From: Candidatus Kaistia colombiensis
GTDB lineage: Bacteria > Pseudomonadota > Alphaproteobacteria > Rhizobiales > Kaistiaceae
DNA length: 64,000 bases
Direction of reading: 5' to 3'
NCBI GenBank assembly: GCA_029203105.1
Contig: CP119318.1
Location: forward strand, 4,664,501 to 4,728,500
This document shows positions 58,885-64,000 of this stretch, one piece after another. How positions within the stretch are numbered: position 1 is the stretch's first letter; every line of letters begins with the position of its first letter. The notes under the pieces were generated by a model that did not search any database, was not told the origin of the DNA, and saw only the letters and a program-made list of their open reading frames with translations. The translations under genes were made by a program, and so were the position numbers.

Positions 58885-59574
58885 TCAGACACGCTCAAAT
58901 ACGAGCAGTGTGAAAAACCCGATCGGACCGACCCGGCGCCGATCGACCAGACGCAGATCGGCGCGGCCGAGGATGCGGCCGATGTCGAAATCCATGTGCC
59001 AGCCGAGCGCGGCGGAAAGCGGCGCCAGCTTGTCGCCGAGCCAACCGCGCCAGCCCTTCTGCTCCGGGAAATGGCTGACCAGCACCACCGCGCCGCCCGG
59101 CCGGGTGACGCGGGCGAGCTCGCCCATCACGGCGCGCGGGTCCGGCACCACCGTCAGCACGAACATGGCGACCGAGGTGTCAAAGCTCGCATCCGCCATC
59201 TTGAGGTCGCCGGCATCGGCGACTTCCAGCGCGTCGACATGGGGAAGCTTCGCCTCGGCCACCCGCCCGCGCGCGACGTCGAGCATCTCGGGCGACAGGT
59301 CGATGCCGGTGATGCGGTGGTCGCGGCTGTAATGGGGCAGCGAAATGCCGGTGCCGACGCCGCATTCGAGAATGCGGCCGGGCGGCAGCTCGTTGACGAA
59401 ACTGACCGCGGCGCGGCGACCGGAATCGAAGACATAGCCGAACACCCGGTCATAGACCGGCGCCCATCGGGCATAGGTGCTGCGGACGGCGTTCTCGTCG
59501 ATACGGTTCGACGACCGGCGCTTGCCGGCCAAGGACTTCCACTTGCGGGCGACGTCTTCGAAAAACTCCGGCAT
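58885..59574 (-). CDS. pmtA: Class I methyltransferase, probable phosphatidylethanolamine N-methyltransferase
   Basis: 229 residues. AVRSTYARWAPVYDRVFGYV and GRRAAVSFVNELPPGRILEC, then GVGTGISLPHYSRDHRITGI, are close to PmtA of Rhizobiales, which makes phosphatidylcholine by stepwise methylation. SAM-binding loop ECGVGTGIS. It is a host gene just beyond the prophage. The exact substrate is inferred from similarity. Confidence 0.7.
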   Translation of the reverse strand: MPEFFEDVARKWKSLAGKRRSSNRIDENAVRSTYARWAPVYDRVFGYVFDSGRRAAVSFVNELPPGRILECGVGTGISLPHYSRDHRITGIDLSPEMLDVARGRVAEAKLPHVDALEVADAGDLKMADASFDTSVAMFVLTVVPDPRAVMGELARVTRPGGAVVLVSHFPEQKGWRGWLGDKLAPLSAALGWHMDFDIGRILGRADLRLVDRRRVGPIGFFTLLVFERV

Positions 59575-59583
59575 TGCTCTCCC

Positions 59584-60782
59584 TCAGGCTGCGGCGACGG
59601 TCTCCGTCGCCATCAGGCGGCGCAGGGCCTGCTCCGCCTCGGCGTTGCGCTCGGCCCGGGCGATCCAGCCGCCGCCGAGCACGCGCGCCCCCTCCCCTTC
59701 GCCCGCGTAGAACACGCAGGCCTGACCGGGGGCGACCCCGGTTTCTCCGTCCAGCAGCGACACCTGGATCTCGCCATCCTTGTGGCGGATCTCGGCCCGC
59801 TGCGGCGCCCGCGTCGAGCGCACGCGCGCATAGATCTCCAGCCCCTCCGCGCCGGCCGCCTCGAGCGGCAGATCGCCCAGCCAGTTGACGTTGCGCAGCA
59901 CCAGCCGGCGGGCGGCGAGCGCCTCGCGCGGGCCGACGATGACGCGGCCGCGCACAGCATCCAGATGCGATGACATAAAGCGGCTCGGCGGACGCGACGC
60001 CGAGGCCACGGCGCTGGCCGACCGTGTAGTGAATGATGCCTTCATGCCGACCGAGCACGCGGCCGTCGATGTGCACGACCTCGCCGGGCTCGGCCGCGCC
60101 CGGCTTCAGCCGCTCGATGACGTCGGCATAGCGGCCGTTCGGCACGAAGCAGATGTCCTGACTGTCATGCTTGTCGGCGATCTCGAGGCCGAGCTCGCGC
60201 GGCAATGGCGCGGGTTTCCGGCTTGGTCAGATGGCCGAGCGGGAAGCGCATGAAATCGAGCTGCTCCGGCGTGGTCGCGAACAGGAAATAGCTCTGGTCG
60301 CGGTCGAGCGTCGGCGGGGCGGAACATGCCGCGATGGCCGTTTTCCAGACAGCCGGCTCTGGACATAGTGGCCGGTGGCGAGCGCCGCCGCGCCCAGTTC
60401 GCGCGCCGTGGTCAAGCAGGTCGGAGAACTTGACCGTCTGGTTGCAGGCGACGCAGGGGATCGGCGTCTCGCCGGCGAGGTAGCTTGCGGCGAAGCTGTC
60501 GATCACCGATTCGCGGAAGCGCTCCTCGTAGTCGAGCACATAATGCGGGATGCCGAGCGTCTCGGCGACGCGGCGGGCGTCGTGGATGTCCTGGCCGGCG
60601 CAGCAGGCGCCCTTCCTGTGCGTCGCCGCGCCGTGATCGTAGAGCTGCAGCGTGATGCCGACGACGTCATAGCCCTCGCGCTTCAGCAGTCCCGCCACCA
60701 CCGAGGAATCGACGCCGCCCGACATCGCGACGACGATGCGCGTATCCTCGGGGCGGCCGGGAAGATCGAGGCTGTTGAGCAT
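59584..60782 (-). pseudogene. mnmA: tRNA-specific 2-thiouridylase MnmA, broken by about five frameshifts
   Basis: The N-terminal P-loop VVAMSGGVDSSVVAGLLKRE and PCVACNQTVKFSDLL (catalytic Cys) are in one frame. TARELGAAALATGHYVQSRL, ENGHRGMFRPADA, DRDQSYFLFATTPEQLDFMR, LGLEIADKHDSQDICFVPNG (second Cys) and LDAVRGRVIVGPREALAARR follow in other frames. Shifts fall near 60,410, 60,355, 60,310, 60,205 and 59,980. Each segment is well conserved, which suggests sequence errors or very recent decay. MnmA thiolates U34 of Glu, Gln and Lys tRNAs. Confidence 0.85.
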
Positions 60783-60818
60783 GATGGGAATGCCTTGCCG
60801 GGATGCCGCGGGCTTCAT

Positions 60819-61122
60819 CTCCCGCGGCAGCAGAAACGCATGGGGCGGCAGAGCCGCGTTAAGGGCGGGACTATAGCGGCGAACACGTCATCTTCAAGGC
60901 ACGAGTTCAAGACAAGAGCGTCGCCGCACCCCTGAATGGGATCGCGCCGACGGGCCGAAACGGTTGCGACCGCCGGCCGCGGCGGTCACGCGCAATGGCG
61001 GAATCCATGGCCCGCAGGCCCTTGCAAACCTTACCGAATTGTTGCCGGGCGCTTAGTCAATTTTTAAAGCCGACGTCGTAGTCTCGCTTTCGACAAGGTC
61101 AGGTTGAGTGTGTGAGAGTAGA
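60819..61122. other. Intergenic region between mnmA and sciP
   Basis: About 300 bp. It presumably holds divergent promoters for both genes. GC is high near mnmA and falls towards sciP; no further gene is seen. Confidence 0.3.
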
Positions 61123-61398
61123 ATGACCGATCAAATGCGTCCGCGCGTCAAATATGTCATCGGACCGGACGGCAGTCCGCTTACGATTGCCGATCTGCCG
61201 CCGCGTGACACGAAGCGTTGGGTTATCCGCCGCAAGGCGGAAGTCGTCGCGGCGGTGCGGGGGGGCCTGCTCAGCCTAGAGGAAGCGTGTCAGCGTTATA
61301 CGCTGACCGTCGAGGAGTTCATCTCCTGGCAGCAATCGATCGACCAGCACGGCCTCGCCGGGCTGCGGACGACGCGGATTCAGCAATATCGCCAGTAG
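61123..61398 (+). CDS. sciP: CtrA inhibitor SciP (DUF1153)
   Basis: 91 residues from the ATG at 61123. RPRVKYVIGPDGSPLTIADL, then RWVIRRKAEVVAAVRGGLLS and ACQRYTLTVEEFISWQQSID is the complete SciP domain. In Caulobacter SciP binds CtrA and blocks its transcription activation in S phase. Its size (about 91) is normal. A terminator follows. Confidence 0.93.
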   Translation: MTDQMRPRVKYVIGPDGSPLTIADLPPRDTKRWVIRRKAEVVAAVRGGLLSLEEACQRYTLTVEEFISWQQSIDQHGLAGLRTTRIQQYRQ

Positions 61399-61435
61399 AT
61401 CGCGCGGCCCCGTCAAGGCCACGCAACAAGAACCG

Positions 61436-61470
61436 AAAAGGCCGGCGCTTCGCCGGCCTTTTCTTTTTTG
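61436..61470 (+). terminator. Intrinsic terminator of sciP
   Basis: A 12-bp stem GAAAAGGCCGGCG / CGCCGGCCTTTTC with a 3-nt loop, then CTTTTTTGG. It can work in both directions. Confidence 0.85.
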
Positions 61471-61522
61471 GTCATTCCGTCGAGCGCTCGCCGTCTCCGG
61501 AGGAAACCATCGGGCAACACCG

Positions 61523-61672
61523 CCATCATCCTGAGGTGCTTCGCGCAGCGAAGCCTCGAAGGAGGATCCAGCCGAGCACTCAGATCCGAAAATCCGCCGC
61601 GGGATCCACATCCGTGGCGTTACCTGGAGCCTCCTTCGAGGCCCGGCTCCGCCGGGCGCCTCAGGATGATGG
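61523..61672. repeat. Inverted intergenic repeat element (150 bp)
   Basis: CCATCATCCTGAGG at the left end pairs with CCTCAGGATGATGG at the right end, and inner arms CCTCGAAGGAGG / CCTCCTTCGAGG plus a short hairpin in each half complete the fold. Palindromic elements with a CATCCTGAGG core are common between genes in Rhizobiales. Confidence 0.7.
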
Positions 61673-61715
61673 CCGAGTATCGCACACAAGGGCGACAGCG
61701 CTATTCCCGCCCCCC

Positions 61716-62417
61716 TCAGAGCGTCAGCGTTTCGCCGACCTTCGGGACCACGACCTTCGCCTCGGCGCCCTTCATGCCCTCGACGAATTTTTCCGCCGTC
61801 GGGTCGATCATCGGGAAGGTGCCGTAGTGGCACGGGATCACGGTGTCGAAATGGAAAAAACGACGGGCCGCCAGCGCCGCCACCTTGCCGCCCATGGTGA
61901 AGCGGTCGCCGATCGGCAGGATGCCGATCCTCGGCTGGTAGATCTCGTCGATCAGCGCCATGTCGGAGAAGATGTCGGTGTCGCCGGCGTGATAGAGCGT
62001 CTTTTCGCCCGCGGCGGCGACCACCAGGCCGTGCGGATGGCCGAGCGAATGCGAGACGCCGTGCTCGTCCAGCGTGGCGGAGGAATGATGCGCCACCGTC
62101 ATCGAGACGCGGAAGGCGCCCTGGTCGGTCGTGCCGCCCGTGTTCATCGGATCGACCTTGGCGACGCCCTTATGGGCGAGGTAGCCGGCGAGATCCGCAT
62201 CGGCGACGACCTTGGCGCCGGTCGCCTTGGCAATCGCGACGGTGTCGCCGAGATGGTCGCCATGGCCATGCGTCAGCAGAATGTGGGTGACACCGCGCTG
62301 CCAGGCCTCGGCATGGCCCGGAAAGCTCGGATTTCCCGTGAAGAAGGGATCGATGAGGATCGTGGCGCCTTCGATTTCGAGGCGAAAGGCAGAGTGGCCG
62401 AGCCAGGTGAGTTTCAT
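61716..62417 (-). CDS. UPF0173 metal-dependent hydrolase
   Basis: 233 residues. Beta-lactamase fold with HGHGDHLGD (Zn site), VAHHSSATL, LYHAGDTDIF, and CHYGTFP. UPF0173 members are metal hydrolases of unknown substrate. Start ATG at 62417. Confidence 0.9.
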   Translation of the reverse strand: MKLTWLGHSAFRLEIEGATILIDPFFTGNPSFPGHAEAWQRGVTHILLTHGHGDHLGDTVAIAKATGAKVVADADLAGYLAHKGVAKVDPMNTGGTTDQGAFRVSMTVAHHSSATLDEHGVSHSLGHPHGLVVAAAGEKTLYHAGDTDIFSDMALIDEIYQPRIGILPIGDRFTMGGKVAALAARRFFHFDTVIPCHYGTFPMIDPTAEKFVEGMKGAEAKVVVPKVGETLTL

Positions 62418-62577
62418 GGGTGCGATCCATCCTTCTGTCGAATTCCCGCTCCAATATGGGCGGCCGGCCAGAATTGGCCAGCCCTGCGGGGCGCATTCTC
62501 GCGGCGCGACATCGGCTCCTTGCTTGCCGCGCGGAACGCGATCCGTGATAAGGGCGGGACGAACGACCGGAGGGACT

Positions 62578-63201
62578 GTGACGGACATGGAAGCAACCGC
62601 GCCGAAGGCCGGCCGCAACGGACTGATGAAGCGGCTCTTCGACAGGATCATGGTGCTCTCGGCCGGGCGGCATGCGCTCTGGCTGCTGGCCGTCGTGTCC
62701 TTCGCCGAGGCCTCGTTCTTCCCGATTCCGCCCGATCCGATCCTCGCCGCCATCGTGCTGGCCAATCGCCGGCGCGCCTGGCTCGCGGCGCTCGTCTGCA
62801 CCGTCGCCTCGGTGCTCGGCGGCCTCGCCGGCTATGCGATCGGCGCCGGCCTCTATGAGGCGATCGGCCAGCCGGTGATCAATTTCTACAATCTTCAGGA
62901 AGCCTTCCACACCTTCCAGACGCGCTTCGACGAATGGGGTGGCTGGATCATCGTCGCCAAGGGGCTGACGCCGATCCCGTTCAAGCTTGTGACGATCGCC
63001 TCCGGCGTCGCGCACCTGAATCTCGCGACCTTCATCATCGCCTGTATCGTCACGCGAGGTCTGCGATTCTTCCTCGTCGCGGCGCTATTCTACGCCTTCG
63101 GGCCGCAGGCGCGCGCCATCATCGACCGGCATTTCTCGACGGTGATGATCGTCGGCACGCTGGTCGTCATCCTCGGCTTCGTCGCCGTCATCTATCTGTG
63201 A
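62578..63201 (+). CDS. YqaA/DedA-like membrane protein
   Basis: 207 residues from a GTG at 62578 with GGAGGG 4-5 bases upstream; an ATG at 62587 is the alternative. ASFFPIPPDPILAAIVLANR and GGLAGYAIGAGLYEAIGQPV are the YqaA/SNARE-associated DedA motifs, followed by GLTPIPFKLVTIASGVAHLN. It has about five membrane helices. Family is known for lipid or membrane-homeostasis roles. Confidence 0.85.
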   Translation: MTDMEATAPKAGRNGLMKRLFDRIMVLSAGRHALWLLAVVSFAEASFFPIPPDPILAAIVLANRRRAWLAALVCTVASVLGGLAGYAIGAGLYEAIGQPVINFYNLQEAFHTFQTRFDEWGGWIIVAKGLTPIPFKLVTIASGVAHLNLATFIIACIVTRGLRFFLVAALFYAFGPQARAIIDRHFSTVMIVGTLVVILGFVAVIYL

Positions 63202-63208
63202 GGGCGGC

Positions 63209-63739
63209 ATGACCGGCACGATCCTGGACCTCGCCGAACTGCAGCGGGCCCTGGCGCCAACAGCGGCGCTGATCGGCCTCGACCTCGGCACCAAGACGAT
63301 CGGGGTGGCGATTTCGGATCTAGGCCGGCGCATCGCCTCGCCAATGGTGCTGATCAACCGGGTGAAGTTCACCCAAGATGCCGAGGCGCTGATCAAGCTG
63401 ATCGGCGAGCGTCAGGTCGCCGGCATCGTCATCGGCCTGCCGCTCAACATGGATGGCTCGGAAGGGCCACGCGCCCAGGCGACGCGCGCCTTCGTCCGCA
63501 ATCTGCTGCCCAAAATCGACATCCCGGTCGCGTTCTGGGACGAGCGGCTGTCGACGGTGGCGGTGACACGAACGCTGCTGGAGGCCGACACCAGCCGCAA
63601 GCGGCGCGGTGAGCTGGTCGACAAGATGGCGGCTGCCTTCATCCTGCAGGGCGCGCTCGACCGCATGCAGAAAATCGCGCGCGACCTTGAGGACGCGCGC
63701 GATCAGGAAGACCCGGATCAGCCCTTCGGGCAGATATAG
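63209..63739 (+). CDS. ruvX: Holliday junction resolvase-like RuvX (YqgF)
   Basis: 176 residues. LIGLDLGTKTIGVAISD holds the RNase H-like catalytic Asp, GLPLNMDGSEGPRAQATRAF the Walker-like region, and FWDERLSTVAVTRTLLEAD completes the active site. YqgF processes the 5' end of 16S rRNA precursors in E. coli. Confidence 0.93.
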   Translation: MTGTILDLAELQRALAPTAALIGLDLGTKTIGVAISDLGRRIASPMVLINRVKFTQDAEALIKLIGERQVAGIVIGLPLNMDGSEGPRAQATRAFVRNLLPKIDIPVAFWDERLSTVAVTRTLLEADTSRKRRGELVDKMAAAFILQGALDRMQKIARDLEDARDQEDPDQPFGQI

Positions 63740-64000
63740 TCGACAAAGGCGCGCGCATCGAAGCGCGCGTCGAGCATGCCGTAGGTCGAACGCCACGGCT
63801 TGCCGAGACGCGATTCCAGGAAGGCATCGGCGACCACGGCCGGGAAACGGCGGCGCATCGCGGCGGCGGCGACCGTCATGGCGAGCTGCTCGACCAGGAT
63901 GCGGGCCGAGCCCTCGTCGGCCAGCGCCACGGCGGTCGCCGCGCGCAGCACGTTGAGGGTCGAGCGGGCCGCCTGTCCGAGGCCGTCCTCGATCACCCGC
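63718..64000 (-). CDS. aidB: AidB-like acyl-CoA dehydrogenase, C-terminal part
   Basis: 94 codons to the window edge; the N-terminus lies outside. SARILVEQLAMTVAAAAMRR, RFPAVVADAFLESRLGKPWR and STYGMLDARFDARAFVDYIC match the C-terminal domain of AidB-type adaptive-response acyl-CoA dehydrogenases. It overlaps the end of ruvX by about 20 bases, convergent. Confidence 0.75.
   Translation of the reverse strand, partial: RVIEDGLGQAARSTLNVLRAATAVALADEGSARILVEQLAMTVAAAAMRRRFPAVVADAFLESRLGKPWRSTYGMLDARFDARAFVDYICPKG

Noticed and set aside
61218..62858. 546-codon plus-strand frame over sciP, the repeat and the hydrolase
   Set aside because: Crosses three real features out of frame; composition not protein-like.
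1..64000. CRISPR array or cas genes
   Set aside because: No regularly spaced repeat series and no cas-like proteins were seen.

Overview
The window comes from a high-GC alphaproteobacterium, most likely of the order Hyphomicrobiales (Rhizobiales). The host genes at the right end include a SciP/DUF1153 CtrA-inhibitor homologue, a PmtA-like methyltransferase, RuvX and an AidB-like protein. The phage carries a GcrA homologue, and a porin of the rhizobial porin_2 type is present. I cannot name the genus from the sequence alone.

Positions 1 to about 58,730 read as one large myovirus-type prophage whose left end lies outside the window. The right end is a tyrosine integrase beside the 3' end of a tRNA-Met(CAT) gene (58,728-58,804), the probable attachment site. 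The leftward structural block, from high to low coordinates, holds: a GpA-type terminase whose small-subunit gene is split by an IS21-family element with a 7-bp target duplication; head joining protein, portal, protease/major-capsid fusion and cement protein; a P2-like baseplate (V, W, J, I), DUF4815 protein and glycine-rich fibre; sheath, tube, E/E' with a -1 slippery site, tape measure, U, X and D; then an RlpA-like protein and a GH108 endolysin cut by the window edge. Small independent cassettes (morons) point the other way inside this block: two near-identical 34-codon genes resembling RiPP/lasso leader peptides, each with its own hairpin terminator, and a DUF930 secreted protein.

The leftward replication and regulation block (31.4-37.9 kb) encodes a DnaB-like helicase, a RuvC-like protein, an Rha-like protein, a protein with a ribosome-modulation-factor motif, GcrA, and LexA-like and CII-like DNA-binding proteins. 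The lysogeny switch is at 39.4-40.6 kb: a Cro-like gene faces a LexA/CI-like repressor across three 15-bp operators of the form TTGCG-N5-CGCAA. The same operator occurs twice more at 48.87-48.92 kb, inside a second sigma70-like promoter that starts the rightward early operon: small proteins, a RecE-like exonuclease, an HNH nuclease, RecT/Bet, a DUF968-like nuclease, an excisionase-like protein and the integrase.

Between the two repressor-controlled promoters lies about 8 kb of accessory DNA (40.8-48.8 kb): a truncated integrase, a full porin, the C-terminal remnant of another outer-membrane protein, a DUF2335 membrane protein, a RhuM-family protein, a candidate small RNA and a train of very small genes. 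This matches the position of rexAB in lambda, where lysogen-expressed cargo sits between the two operator regions. Tandem or recombined prophages remain an alternative.

From 58.8 kb onward the DNA is chromosomal: tRNA-Met, PmtA-like methyltransferase, mnmA (broken by about five apparent frameshifts), sciP, an inverted intergenic repeat, a UPF0173 metal-dependent hydrolase, a YqaA/DedA-like membrane protein, ruvX and the end of an aidB-like gene.
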